A stretch of DNA of 64,000 bases, taken from assembly GCA_026413225.1 (NCBI GenBank), contig CM048552.1, positions 134,801,053 to 134,865,052 of the forward strand. The letters are read 5' to 3'. Source of the stretch: Otis tarda. Its lineage: Eukaryota; Chordata; Aves; Otidiformes; Otididae. Positions 11,701 through 25,281 of the stretch are shown here, in pieces. Made by a program: the position numbers and the translations under genes. A model generated the notes under the pieces. It was not told the origin of the DNA, made no database searches, and worked only from the letters and a program-made list of their open reading frames with translations. Positions within the stretch are counted from its first letter, which is position 1. Every line of letters begins with the position of its first letter.

Positions 11701-12839
11701 CTTTCACCATCTTTGAGGACTGTCTGTGAGTCTGTTCCTTGCAAAAGGCAACCACTTGCTTCTCTCTTGTAGTCTGTCCCTGTGCCGCAGGCTCCCTTCC
11801 TGCTCTGCCTCCTCTGATCCCACCTGACACATCTTGGCTCCGAAAGTTTCTCCTGACCACATCAGCCCAGCAGTGCTCAGTGTAGAGGGAACCTTCTCTT
11901 CTCTGCAACAGTTTTTCCAGCCAGCATGGGACAACTAAACAGTCTTCCACTCTGCTGCCCAGCTGTGTGGTCTTTAAGGAAATAGGTAAGTACCATTAGA
12001 GTAAACAAACATAGCCTCTGTTGCATACCCCTGTGTCCCATCTGCAAGGCTGCTCCAGAACCTCACTGCTTTTCTAATTGATTGAGTTCTACTGATCAGC
12101 TTAAGATTAATTATTGGTCCATTCACATCCACTTGTTTCTGTGCCAGTATTACATACCAGGTGGTGCATGAGGGTCAGACACTGGACAAAACTCATTTCC
12201 TGGAGTCTCACATTGCCATGAAAATCTCTAGGTGCTGAGGAACATTTGCAATAGGTCTTGGCCATTTTCCAACCAACCACTCTGAACTGAAATGGGTCTC
12301 ATTTTTTGGTGAGATCTTCCAAATCTGTCACAAGAGGCAGGCAGACACTAGGCATTAGTTTGTGAGCTATGACAAAGCCCACTGCAGAGAGGCACCTATG
12401 GAGGAAAAGCCAGTAACTTAATTTGGGAACTCCACAGTGTGGATCCACAAAGATTTAGCAGTGTGGACTTGGCTTTGCATAATTCAGTACCCAGTTAATG
12501 CAGCCTTCCCTGGACTATTAGACTGGGGAAGAAGTGGTGAACATGCCCTCCAGGGCTGAGCTATTTCCACACTGCACTGCCCACCGACTCAGCTACGCCC
12601 TAGATGGATGCAAGCAGCAGCAAGGACCACCTTGTCTCTTCTCCAAGACCAAGCAAGAACCAGATCAATCATCACTTATCCTGCCATCTCTTCATATTAA
12701 CTGGATAACTGACTTCACCAGCTAATTGATGCTATTTCACAAAGGTGGTGAAAGCTGGGGAGGGATGAGTTTAAGAATTTCAGCATGAAATAGAAAAAGA
12801 TCTGTCTAAAGTGATCTGCTGGAAGAAGAAATGGCATTG
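8705..12839. other. mostly unique non-coding DNA with exon-like signals
   Basis: No gene was recognised. The minus-strand frame 11343-10951 (130 codons) is among the longest here, but its protein has no recognisable motif and the length is within chance for 64 kb. Splice-like pairs are noted at 11921-11985 (plus) and around 11274-11350 (minus). A minus-strand frame at 9152-8940 has mildly protein-like composition but no family match. A 9-base perfect inverted repeat lies at 10722-10752. Confidence 0.4.
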
Positions 12840-13260
12840 AAAACTCTTTCTCATGCCTCTGTGTGCTGTCATAAACCAATGCACAATGAAAGGCATTTGG
12901 ACCCAGCTTTTAAATGATTTTGAGCTTTATTGCAAATTGCCCTAAAGATACCTTAGTATGACATGGCATAAGTTTGTTGCTCATGACATTTATTTTAATT
13001 CTTACAACATGACAGCTTGCCATAGAGTCTGCAGTGTGATTCAAGAATGGAACAAAGTGCAAACAAATGTTAATGTGCCATATGCAAACAACATTTAAAT
13101 TTGCTGTTGGCAGCATCATTCGAAGCATTATTCAGGAAACTTCCAGCCATGACCCTTATTAAAAATGTCAGTCTGCAGTGAAGTACTTGCATGTATATGG
13201 GAAGAAATAAATCTGCAGCCTTTTTAAAATTAGCTTTGATTGGGATATGCTTAAGTTTTT
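12840..13260. promoter_or_regulatory. candidate conserved non-coding element
   Basis: An AT-rich, low-CpG block without repeats. It is dense in developmental factor motifs: TTTATTGC (12926-12933, CDX/HOX type), ATTTATTTTAATT (about 12989-13001), and ATATGCAAA (13080-13088, POU type). It has the texture of a vertebrate developmental enhancer. This is inference from motif density only, since no alignment was possible. Confidence 0.2.
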
Positions 13261-16200
13261 GGTTTTTTTTACTCATTGCTACAGACACCAGAATACACCT
13301 TCTAATTGTAATGAAATCTACTTTTACTAATGAAATATTAAATCATGTACTTTATACTGTGACCAAATGGACTTCATCCATTTCATTAGTTTAAGGGCCA
13401 GAATGTTAATTTCACTTTTAATTTCAGAATTTTACATCAAAATTGAGAAAAGTTAGCTCAAAAAGAGGGAGACCTACAGTAAGTTAGCCACAATACATGT
13501 GATCATCTTATGTTGAAAGGACATTTTGTCCAGGAAATATCATCTAAACCAACACACTGCTGTAAGATGTCTGACTTCTATGAAAGTCCATTCCAGGAGA
13601 AAACTTGTTGAAACTGCAAAACATGTCTTGAAATAGAACAAAGACCTGATATGTTCGTATAGCCAGCAGACTATATGCTCTTAAATACTTCCTAATAACA
13701 CTGAAGCAATTCATTCTGATAACGTTAAATAACAATATAAATCAAGGTCCACAGTGTTCAACATACTGAATGCTAAAATAGTAAGACAGGTTTCTGGGGA
13801 AATTAGAGTGAGGACGATGCAGCAGTTGTAGCCCTCTTTTCATGTTAAGCAGTAATGGAGAGGTCCCCGAAGTGCTCAGCCCTGTTACTCCTCTGGCAGT
13901 GAGGGTGTGACCATACCCCTAATTATGTATTCTGCTAACTGTAAATGTTGTAATACACTGCACATACCTTCTAATGTCATCAAACCAAATTATTTCAGTC
14001 TTGTCAAGACAGAAGGTAAACATTAATGTTTTTCCCAATGACTTTTGATGACACTATACATATACATAGTGTTAGCACTAGATGTATGCATCTATGTGCC
14101 CTATGAGCTTGTATGTATGTCTGTGTATGTTTGGCCAGAAAAATCTTTCATCCAAGTTTTCTCAATTACCAATAACAGAACATAAGTATCTCTCTTCAGT
14201 CAGATTCTTCTAATGTTGGTTTTTTTTTCTATCCAAAACCCAGCACAGACAGCACACTTAGCCTCATAAATATTTCTCACAGGTGTCTGTATAGTGTTTG
14301 TTCCTAATTGGCTATGCTGGGTAGAAGAGCACTTACTTATGTGGTTTGTATTCATCAATGTTGCGGCATTATAAGTTAGTCTTCTAAATCTGGCAAGTTT
14401 TGAATAGTTCTGGTAGGTTTTGTTCATACTGGATCTGTAATTACATTTTGAGGTTTTTCACTATCCTGGTTTAGGAAAAAGAAGGTGAATCAGTGCTCAG
14501 TATTCCAGGTAAAAGCACAACATCCTAACATATAGTCCTTGATTTTTACGTCTATGGCTGATGAACTTATTTGCATGAATTAGGTCAGCAGAGCTGGACA
14601 CAAGATGACTTGCATTTATTGATTAAGGAATCTCATGCAAGAGAGATCCTCATAGCTTCTTGAATTTGAGATTCTAACAGTTGCCACCAAGTAATCTTAA
14701 CTTTGCTTTTTTGTTGCCCAGAGAGAGAAGGTAGATCTAAGCACCATGGAGGAGTAAGTATGAGAACAGCAATGAGGTTCAGACCCTGATTCAATTCCAG
14801 CACTTGGTGGAAGGAGAAGCTGAGAAGTTGCACAGGCAACTAACACTGTCGTCTTCCCCCTGACAATGAGCCCCAGACAACCCCATCAGGCTGGTAAAAG
14901 TCTTGAAAAAATTAACCCTCAGGTTGTTTGTAAGTGAAATTCTTTCAGTCTGTGGAGAAAAAAAAGTTATGAAATTACAATTACCATATGACTTAAGGAT
15001 TGATACCACTAGAAAAGTTTTGGGATATTCAGTTGCTGAAAAACACTCTGTTTGAGAGAGAGGAGGTAAATAGCCTCTGGGAGCTGGGGCTAGCATAAAT
15101 GGAAGAACTCTAAACTCAGGAATGAGGGAGAAAGTTGGCAGATGTGTGATCACCATACTTACTCCTAATATAGAGCAAAGGAAAATCCAATTCAAGTGAT
15201 GGCAGTGAAAGGGCTTCAGATCCTAGAGGCTGTACTTCCCAAAGAAAGAAGCTAGTAATAGTGGTTAGAACTTTAGTCAAATGTGCAATCTTTCCAGAAG
15301 CTCTACATAAAATCTTGTACCTCATCCACACAGATATTTGGGTAAAATCAGTTAGAAATACAGCCCCGTCTGATCCCTTCTGCAAACAGCACTCGGCTTT
15401 CAGACCTCTGCGCAAGGGCTTGAATAAACTTTGAAGCCCTGTGCAGGAACTGGAGGGAGTATCAATGAGAAGAAAGACTTGTGACTTCTTCCAGTCTCTC
15501 TCATCCTGCGGGCCTCAGGCCAGAACATGCATTAGCCTTACAATGTATTGAATTAATTTCTCCAGTTGTGGCTCAGAATGATTGCATGGTGCTTTATGTA
15601 TATTGTTCTTGAGATGCCCTAAAGCAACACCCGTGTTCTAGCATAATCTGTGCTTTTAAAGACAGTTTCAAGAGCCTGCGGTGTATCATCTCTCTATTGT
15701 TCCAGTTAGACAGTTAGGAACATATAGCTGAAGCTTGCAGGTGTTGTCTATTGTCTTTCACCCAAGCAATGTATATCAGATGTCACCATTTATATTCTAG
15801 CAACAGACTGTCACAGGGAACAAATGTCTTTGATGCCTGTAACTCCTGAGTTTATTAAAATAGGTGAAGAATAAAAACCAATTAGCTGAATCACAACTCA
15901 GATAGATATCTGGCAGCCATAACAGATCTCATATCTCATGATATATTATTTTTCTAAGTGAGCTGAGATCTGTGCTCACATGAAATACACCTGTTCCATG
16001 AACCCCCAGTTTTTGGCAAGGCTGTCCAAGTGATCCTTTGGACTTTCATTTGCATGGCGTGCTAAGCATCTGCTGTTGTGCAAAGAGAGTAGATGTTACC
16101 TGTTCAGCGGGTAACATCCTTTCCATTCATCTCTCAGAGAGCTCACCTTGAGACCTGTGGGAGCTGCAAGCGCGGGAGGGTCCTCTTCTCATGGCAGAAG

Positions 16201-19200
16201 GTGCGCAGGTAAGTCCCTTCATTTCTTCAGATGTGGCACACATGGACTGGAAGACAAGTGGCCTGAATCCCATTCTCACTGGCCATATTTGTTTTCCGTT
16301 CAGACCTTGTACTTCTGACAACTGCTGTTGTTTCTTTGTTTTTAACACAGCTCGCTGATGTTCTCAGGTTCCATTAAACTTCACATTGAACCAACTCTTT
16401 GTGCACACACTTTTATCTTCAGTTTCTTCCCATAGAATGCATGAAATGGTGAATTGATCAAGGATCAAAGTGGCACCTAATTTTTCTGATTTGGGACTGA
16501 AAAGGACCCTTGAAACACTCACCTTTTCACCAGAAAAAAAAAAAGCAGGAATCAATCTTTGGTTAATGAAGCTGGGGAAACAATTAATAGAATAAATGAA
16601 AGCAGTGGAAAGCTATTTCCATGGACAACTGTCTCTTCACACCACTTCTCATTAAATATTTCAATAGACTTATTTTTGTGGCCATGAAGGAAAAGGTGGA
16701 GGTCCAAAGCTTTCTTCTTACATTAGAGTATTTGTTGTAGAAAGGAAAAAACCTCTCTACTTATGACTTACTTAGTTCAAGTTAACTGTTTTCAAAAGCC
16801 TATTTTTGGATTTCTGATTAAAGACTCCCTAAAGTTCTTAATCAATCTGAATCTTTCTTTCTTCGTGAGTTGCAATTGCTGCTCTCCTTTTTTAAAGGAA
16901 ATACATTTAAATTACTCCATCATTTCAGAAAAAAAATAATCTGAGGTTTTGGAGATCAAATACCTGAAGTGAAACCTTGCCTGTCTGCAAGTCGTTGGAA
17001 ATTCTGCTAGGGTACGGAAGTTACCTTAAACAGAGGAATGGACAAGGTTTGTTTGAAACTCATACCTCAAAGACATTCACAGGAGCCCTCTTCCAGGCCT
17101 GCTTTTCAGCCTTGAACTTCAGGAACAGAGGCTGACAACCTTAAACACACAATATTTCAAGTCTCTTCAAGTGCACGTGATTGGAAGAGAGATTACTGGT
17201 TACTCTCTGAATGCTGTGCCTGAACATACAAAGATATTTGTTATTAGCATTTGAGGTAGTCCGGGATTACAGATTGCACACTTTAATCTTCCTTGTTTCA
17301 GTTTTTGTTACTTAAACCAAAGTTGTTGCTAAAATAAACTACCGTAAAAATTCCTTCATCCTATTTCTACATCTCATTATTGCTCTTGTTTCTCTCTCTG
17401 TTCCTTTCTGAAGAAGACGATGTGTTTTATCTCCATTAAATCCAAACAATGACTCAACCTGCAATGATGACACAAAGCTAGAAAATTATTTCTTAACCCC
17501 ATCCTCAATAACATGCAATGGAGGGGTCTCTAGTAGCTGTAAGAAGAAAAGAGCACAGAGAAACTGATTCACTTGGCAGTCAGAGGATTGGGCTGCAAGT
17601 GTTTCCAATCTGTTCCCTATTTAACTACAAAATGCTTTCTAAACAAGAAATTCTACCAAAATTAATCAATACAAACTTTAACAAAAAGCTGAAAATGGTC
17701 TGCTTATAACATTTCTTCCATTTCCTTTCCAGCATTCTCTGGGGTTTTGGTCCTTCATTTCATAATGTTGTTGGGCTGTGTGAATTAATTTTCACTCTTT
17801 AAAGGAGAAAGTTTGGCATCAGTGTCAATGAAAAGGTAATTAGAGCTGTTGTGTTTTGCCTCTTTAAAATAAATCCAATCAAATATACACAATCCAGCAC
17901 CATTTTTTCTTATCATTTTCCTGAATTTTCTCTGCTACCCGTGAACATTTTTAAATATCTTAAATCATCTTATATTTGGTAATGACTATGAGCTTCCCCT
18001 TTTGGAGTTACTCCAGCAACAGGATCCTAAATCTAATTTGGGTTTCTCGCTTCATCCAAGAATCTTGTAAACAATCAGTTTCTTCTCGTGGGAAATCAAC
18101 TTAAAAGGAGCAACTGCAGAGAAGTTCCTTTTGGATGTGTAGGAAGGTGTTCTGCAGAAAGAAAACACTTTTCTCTTAGCTGGAAGGTAGTGGAGTTTGC
18201 AACACATGAATAAAATGCTTGTGAAGGCTCAGCCAACTGAACTCATGTTCTCTCCTTGGCAGTTGTGGCTGTGTCTGAGGGAAACCAGGTCAGCTCCCTC
18301 AGTTCCTCTGGCAGGTGAACAACTTGTTTCCTCCCTTTTCTATTGTTTGTTTGGAAATCAAAAGGAGCGATTTTCAGACAGGAAGCTGGCCGTGTATGCA
18401 TTTATCATAGCCGTTTGTGGGGGAATCTCCTCTGAGGCCGTACAAGGAAAGGAAAAGCAAGCAGCTGCTTTAGGAAGTAAGCCCTTGGGGAGATACTGCA
18501 AAGGCAAGTCAAGGCAAACAGTTGCCTTACTGGTGAGGTAGGCTGAGGAAGACTTTGCTGTAACGCACACCAGCAGTGGGACGTGGAGGAAGCTATGTAG
18601 GGCAAGACTTTTCAGAACATTTCAGTACATAAAGATGCAATCAGAGGCCACGGGGATTTTCCAGAGTGTTGGAGAAACTCAGGTGCTTTACATTCGCTTA
18701 TTGGAAATCCCTCTCTGGTTCTTCTGGTGCTTCAGTGCTTGCAAATCTGGCTGTTCTTCTGAGCATTACGTACCCACAGATGCCCAGAGCTAAGTGGGAA
18801 AGTGATGGTCTTAGAAACCTTCCTTGCATGTAGAGCCAAGTTAACAGGCCAAATTGCAGCAGCAGCATCAAAGCAGCCCTCTCAGCCAGGTGCCTCTTCT
18901 AAGCCCATGCCACAAGCTTTGTATGTTGTGGCAGGTGAGGGGACAGGTTGAGAGGATTTGGAAAAGTGGTATCAGTCCCTGCAGGGAGTGAGGGGAGGGC
19001 GTAATACCAGAAAAAAATGTAGGTCTTGAGTAGGTATCAGCAAATTACAAGTTAAAAATTGAATCTAAATTAAAATGGAAATCTCAAGATGCCTCTATAG
19101 GCTTGAGAGGTCTGGGTATTCTGCTCTTTCACGTGTCACACACAAGTGTAGTCTCATACTTTCTAACATCAAACAGACTGTACCTCAGTGGTAACAGTCT

Positions 19201-19658
19201 CATTTTTTATCATCTGCACATATTTTTTCCATTCGCTCTTCCATATTTCTATTATATCACTCTTACTTACCTTTGTTTCACCCTTTGTCTTCCAACCATG
19301 TCTTTTGCCAGTACCGTAGACCAGCCAGAAGACCGTAAGCTTAGAAAAATGTAGTGAATAGCATTAATGTTAGGGGCTGGTAAAATAATGGTTCAAAATA
19401 TATTCTCTGGTGTATTTTCTGCCATCATCATAATTGACAACTACTCTCATCACAAAACTCCTGACTACTGAGAGGGATACCACTACATTATGCTCTGTGG
19501 AGTCCCTTTCCCACCACCCTGCACCAACGGTAATGGAGCATCCTGCAGCACTGCTGCCAAACCACACAGATTTAGTTTTCATTTGAATTTCAGAATACCT
19601 TTAATCCATCACAGCTGCAGCCTGGAACTCAGAGCAAGTTAGGAAATGTCCCAGGCAC
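13261..19658. other. unique non-coding DNA
   Basis: No gene or recognised transposon. Perfect POU octamers ATTTGCAT occur at 14569-14576 and 16048-16055. A 71-base exon-like segment with both splice signals lies at 16138-16208. The minus frame 15195-14791 (134 codons) and plus frame 18197-18541 (114 codons) have no recognisable domain and are treated as chance. Confidence 0.4.
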
Positions 19659-19702
19659 TTTTTTCTTTTCTTTTCTTTTTTTTTTTCTTTTTTTTTTTTT
19701 CT
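19659..19702. repeat. (TTTTC)n pyrimidine tract
   Basis: A 44-base all-T/C tract with units of TTTTC passing into long T-runs. It may be a poly(A) remnant of a minus-strand retrotransposed sequence, but no element is recognisable beside it. Confidence 0.85.
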
Positions 19703-19719
19703 AAGAAATGCGTTTGAAG

Positions 19720-20060
19720 GTGCCCTTGTAATTGTGTGTGGTCACGTATAACCACTGTTGCAAGATTGCTGTAGTTTCATATTACCATTAATCAATGCAA
19801 CACATATTAACTAAGTATTTCATTCTGCTCTTGCATGATTAATAGATCTTCCTTCGTTAATGTGTTTGATCAGAAAATTAATTAAACAATGAACTGTGAC
19901 AGCAACACATACTTTGCATCAATTATTAAAAGCACGCTTCTTGGAATAAAAATGTGGTAATGAATACTTGAGTTACCATGGGTTACACCTTATGTCAAAT
20001 TATCTGAACTGTTAGTAGCATTAATCCTTGGCTTTCCCATTTATGAGCAAACTAGATATG
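19720..20060. promoter_or_regulatory. candidate conserved developmental enhancer
   Basis: Homeodomain and POU cores are packed tightly with little low-complexity sequence: CATTAATCAATG (about 19786), TGCATGATTAATAG (about 19833), ATTAATTAA (19877-19885), and TTTGCAT directly followed by CAATTATTAAA (19913-19930). CpG is very rare. This is the usual look of deeply conserved non-coding elements near developmental genes. Conservation itself could not be tested. Confidence 0.25.
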
Positions 20061-23000
20061 ACAGTGTTATAGACAAGCATACTAAGTTTGTTTCCAACAC
20101 TGGAACTTTAAATACCGGCAAATAAGGAATGAGTTCCTGGACTATATAGGTATGTTCTCTATATTAACATCTGCTTTTTTGAAACAATATAAGGCCTCTT
20201 TTGTCATCTTCATTACCAATCACTGAGTGTACTCATACTGTATCTGGAATTTACTATGTTGAACTCCAAAGATATAACTAATATCTCCATGAATAAAGCA
20301 AGATTTAATTCCCCTACATAGAATGTTAACCTAACACATTTCAAAGCTATCTGCTTACTTGCTCTTCAAAATGCATTCTTCCTGCACCATTGTGGTTCAT
20401 TTTCCCATGGTTTATTCAGCCTGGTTTATTCCAGTCAGATTACCCTGCTGTTAGTTATTCAGATCTTACAGACAGCAGAGCTGCTTACCTGCCTGAGCCT
20501 CATTCCACTCACATTCCACCTTCATATACTGAGAATTATGCTCATGAGGCACAGTCCATATTTGTTTCCCTTGTGGTTATTTCTGAGGAGAGTTTCTCAT
20601 ATATTTGTGTAGTGGAAGAATTTAAAAAAGAAAAAAAAAAAAGAGTAACTATCCCATACTCCTAAAGAGGGAAGCACTTGGTACCACATTTCATTAAATG
20701 CCACACTGCTGTTTTAAGCTCCCTCTCCCTATCATAACTGGGGATTGAGACAATAATCCAGCAACCACTTTATTTCATAAGCTTGATGGATTCCTCAAAC
20801 CTGGGATCCAAATTGTTTTGAGAAATACTGCATCCCTAGAACCCTGTATTCATACTGCCCTTATTAAAATGTGTAATTTCGAGGAGCAGTTTCTCCTTTA
20901 CTCCCTGTTCATCACACTCTAGCTTCAGCCTTCTGTGTGATCATAAAGTACTTGGAGTGAATTTCCTCAGTGACAGTTCCAGATATTGCTCACATCATCT
21001 CCCAGATGTGGCTGGCCATGAGCTGATTAGCTTCTCGACCAGCAGGACATTTGGAGGAGTACATTTCTGTAATAGGTTTTAGCTTGTGCCACGGGAAGTG
21101 AATATTTCCATGAGTGGGAATTTACCGCCCTTCCTGAAATCAGCTTACAGCATACCGTTGCCATCTGACTTACGAAAGGCACGCTCACTTCCATCTGGAT
21201 GAGTTAGTAAGTTATCTGCCTGCACCTATCCTTCACTTCTAGCTGACAACCACACATTATGCAAATCCCTGAGCTCTGACGGAGAACAAAGATGAGCAAT
21301 AAGAAATCAAAGGTTTTCATAATCAGTGTACATTTCTTACAAATTCTGTGTTCTTGAGCAGACTTTCATCTTCCCCACTGCAATCAGTTGACCAAAGATC
21401 CTCCTCTAAATAACTACTTACTGTCTTACTCTTACCAGCTCCCACTTTCCTTTCTTAAACTGTTTTTTCACTAACAGAAAGGTGCATCTGTCTTCTTTCT
21501 ACCTCATGCAGAAGCCAGAGCACACATACCCTACACGTGCAAGGAGTATGTAAGAGCTCATGCCTGCTTCTGTATGTGCTAAAAAGAAATGGGCTGTCAT
21601 TTTGAATAAAGGAAGGATTTTGAATTGAAATTGTTTTGAAATTCATTGATTCATTTCAGTGTTACTCCCATAACTGTTAAGCTTTTTCCCATTATGAATT
21701 TACAAATACGTATATTCTACACATATTTACAGTATCACATTAGAATTTTAACAAGGTGCAATCAGTAGCACAGCTCAGCTCAATTTTCATTACACTAGAA
21801 ACAGGCTTTTATGCAGGATTCTTTAACAGATTTCACTGCATTAGACTACAGAGTGGAAGTACCAGGATGTTTTGGAGCATTCTAATGTTATACTATAACA
21901 TGCTTAACCTTTATGTTATACGCGGCAGATAAAAACACTGTTTCAGATAGAAAGATTCACTTTAATCAACATAACTCAGATGGTAAATATATTATACAAG
22001 CTTTGCAGTCTGACTAGAGCTTGATACAGCCTCACGGCTCCCTGATTTTACATATTCTAGGAGTTGTCATTAGTTGTGATATAAATAAAAGGACACTATT
22101 ATCTGTAGGGGGGAAAAAAAAGCAACCCAAAAAATGTCGTAACCTTTTCGCATGCAAAACACACAATCCTTTTACTCAAGCAAAGATTATTTAAGGACAG
22201 CGTTAGCCTTTATCTGAGATAAAGACTTAAACTGCGAGGTGCGATGAAAAATTAAGTCTGATAAGTAGGCAGACATGCTTCTACCTGACCTACGGCACGC
22301 TCTCTGGTTTCACCTTCCCCACGATTTGCTGTGACACTAACCCCCTTGTTCTGCGTTATCAGCTCCCAGCCTGGGGCTGAGCTTTCAGGCTCTTGCACCA
22401 TTTGAACACCGTTGGAGTCATACTTCAAAAAGTTGCCTTCTGTTATCTCAGGTGTTTTGTGAAAGTCCGATTGTGGATATCTTTCCCAAGTGCGTGCTGG
22501 AAACTGAAGGCTTTGTTTTATCATGTGCCAGCTTAGCTACAACACACACACTCTGTGCAGCTCTCTGAAAGGTATTTTAGCTTGTTACACTTTAGAGCTC
22601 ATTCAGAGCTCAGAGGCCACAGATATGCTCGCTGTTCTGCAGTGTGTGTTTCTGTTAGGGGCAATGCTGGATTTGTATTTAGGTGACGTTTGTGTATTTA
22701 TGCCTTTACTGCAATGCCCACATTGCCTTTACTGCAATCCAAGGCATGGACCTTCAGAGCCAAAGCAATTTTCACATTGTCCTGACGCCGTCCAATCTTA
22801 CTGAACTATTAAAGCTTACAAAATACTTCTAGCTGTCCTGGGATATGGTAGAACAAGGTGAAGAGTGTTTCAGGGGAAATTCCTTAATGCTGAAAAGTTA
22901 GTGCTCTTCTTAGGATTTGGCAATGAATTTCCAAGCTATAGATGGGATGAAGAATGACATTTTATGGAAAAAAAAAATAGTTACTTCAGAGAAGACCACA

Positions 23001-25240
23001 CATAGAGGTCAGGCAGTGACAAAGTGCTTCTGCCATCACAGTTGTCCCAGGAGAACTTCTGCTCCAGAATCTTGTCTTCATGGCAGCATTTTCCTCTTCA
23101 AGCTGTTTTAACTCAGTAGGCTCTTGTTCTATATTTTTTGTCTCTGACAGTACCCAAGCTGATCATGCAAGAGCTGAGCACCCAAAGCAACTGGAACAGG
23201 TGATTTATCCTTCCATTGTCCCAAAAAAAAAGTCTCCAACTTGCTGATATAAAACCACAAGTGGAATGTATTTTACATTTCTAATTGCATTTGCTAATTA
23301 CTGCTGCAAATTGAAGCTGTATGGCTGGTGAAACAGATGAAAGGTGAGTTTTAAGACCCATTCAGCATGAACAGTGGTTGGAGAAAGATCTCTTAAAGTG
23401 AAAGAGCAGAAGCTGGTAGTTTGCTAGGCATTGCATTCAGACAACTGCTTGATAAATTCTTTTTTTCCTCATTGTATTTGCTGAGGAGGTTTTAAACTAT
23501 GGTGCTTCTGCTAGTGATAACTCATCTCCTCACCCATAGGGGAGGCTACGTGGTGTCTCTCTAGGCACGTGATATCCCCCCAGGGTGCCAAATTATCTGT
23601 GCAGCTGAAGACCCAGGGATCTCAAGGATCTCTCATACCCTTCTTCTGCTGTATGTCGCAGAAAGAAAGGGAAGTGTCCACACTCTGTTTACTGCTTACC
23701 TGTCAGGCTAATTCTTTGTCTCTGAAGACAGGCTTCTCAAAACTAGAGTAGACTTTGTGCTTCTCAGAGTTACTCGTGTAGCAGTCTGGCCCTCAGTTTG
23801 TATCAGGGTGGCAGAGAAAATGTATGTACTTTTTTTCCACTCTGATAGAAAGTACTGCTTGTGCACAAAGACAGACAGCCTTTTGTCACTACACAGAAGA
23901 CATCCAGGCTCACTTAAAAACAACAAAAAAAAACAAACCCCAGTTTTACATGGCAAAGAGTTACTTGCAGGAACATGAAGATCTCGTAGATATAATCCAG
24001 CTGCTGTACATTGACATTTCAGCCTTCAAAGAGCTTTTCTTCCTTCTGTATTGAGTTGCTGATATTGTGAAATCCCATGCTGGGAAGCTTTAGATGGATT
24101 ACTTATGCTATTCCAACGTCCCTTTAGTTCCCACACCTTCATGTACTACAGGAAGAAAAAAAAAATTGCCAGTTATAGGGTTTGGTTAGTTTTTCTTTAA
24201 AGAATTGAAAAAATAATGTTCTCAAAGAGCAACATTTTCTTACACACTGAATTATCCTGAAGCATTTGTACTGCAAACATGGCTCTAATGAGACTTCGAA
24301 CTTTTCAAGTCATTACCTCTCCATCAGCTACTCAAGCATCATTGAGGGCAAAAGGCAGATGTTGCTGGGTAGTGCCTGCATTTTTTGAACCCAGACCTGA
24401 TCCCATTCTTCTTACCATGGTGCAATCAATAGGAATGTGTGCTTTTGTCTCTCAAGTAAAAGTGCCAGCTTTCATCCCAATGAACAGTGTAAACACTCAA
24501 GCAAGTGGTTTTTTTTTTTTCTCAGATTATTTTATCAGACATTTTTCAAAATAATGGAAAACAATTTATGAAAACAAAGCCTAGCATTCAAAAGTGAGTG
24601 TTACAGAAAGACCCATTAGACTAGAAGAAAACTCAGAAACCCAGAATAGTTTCTAAAGCCAAACATACTTTATTTGACCCAAATCAACCCAAACCCATTT
24701 CTCTGTCATTTCTGTGCAGTTCTGTAACATGCTCAGAGGGCTGTGTATCCTAAAATGTATTCCACAGTTGCTGGAGTTATTTAGAGAACAAAGGATGAAA
24801 GGCCAGACTCAAGAGGACACATTCTAGGCTGTGGAAACTCAAGTGTGAAGAAGTTTAGGCAGATATCCACTGCAGGAAGAAATCTAGCCCCTGAGAACTG
24901 ATCTTTCACCCTGCTGTTAATTTCTGAGGCTGACAACACCAAAAGGACAGTTGTGTATTTTCTGGATCTGGTAGGTCTGACTCCTGTCTGGTCCTAGCAA
25001 GGATGATCACGTTTCTATCAAAATTTGCTGACTACAATTGAAACAACAGAGAGGATCAATGAGTTGCACTTACTACCACCAGCAGCTGAGAAGAAAAGGG
25101 CCACAAGGAAGACTGAGATATTTTGACAAGGGACATTTTAGATCTGGGTAAGATAAACGCATGAACACAGAGTGCCTGTGCCTGAAAGCGATGCAGCAGC
25201 TTGCTGGCCTCCTGGCACAGCGTGCGAGGGGAGGTTCACC
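20061..25240. other. unique non-coding DNA
   Basis: No gene or recognised repeat family. A 15-base sequence TGCCTTTACTGCAAT is present twice 23 bases apart (22701-22715, 22724-22738). A-rich runs occur near 22110-22125 and 23920-23935. All frames are below about 95 codons, with no domain or convincing exon. Confidence 0.45.
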
Positions 25241-25281
25241 ACTCTTCCTCCTCCTTCTCCTCGTCCTCATCCTCCTCATCA
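25241..25281. repeat. CTC-rich triplet repeat
   Basis: An imperfect (CTC)n/(TCC)n tract in a local GC-rich patch (about 25150-25345). Reading frames across it give Leu-rich or Ser-rich peptides that look like a signal peptide or low-complexity protein. These are created by the triplet repeat and are not evidence for a gene. Confidence 0.75.

Noticed and set aside
14791..15195. 134-codon minus-strand frame
   Set aside because: Length is within chance for 64 kb in six frames; no domain, no splice or codon-use support.
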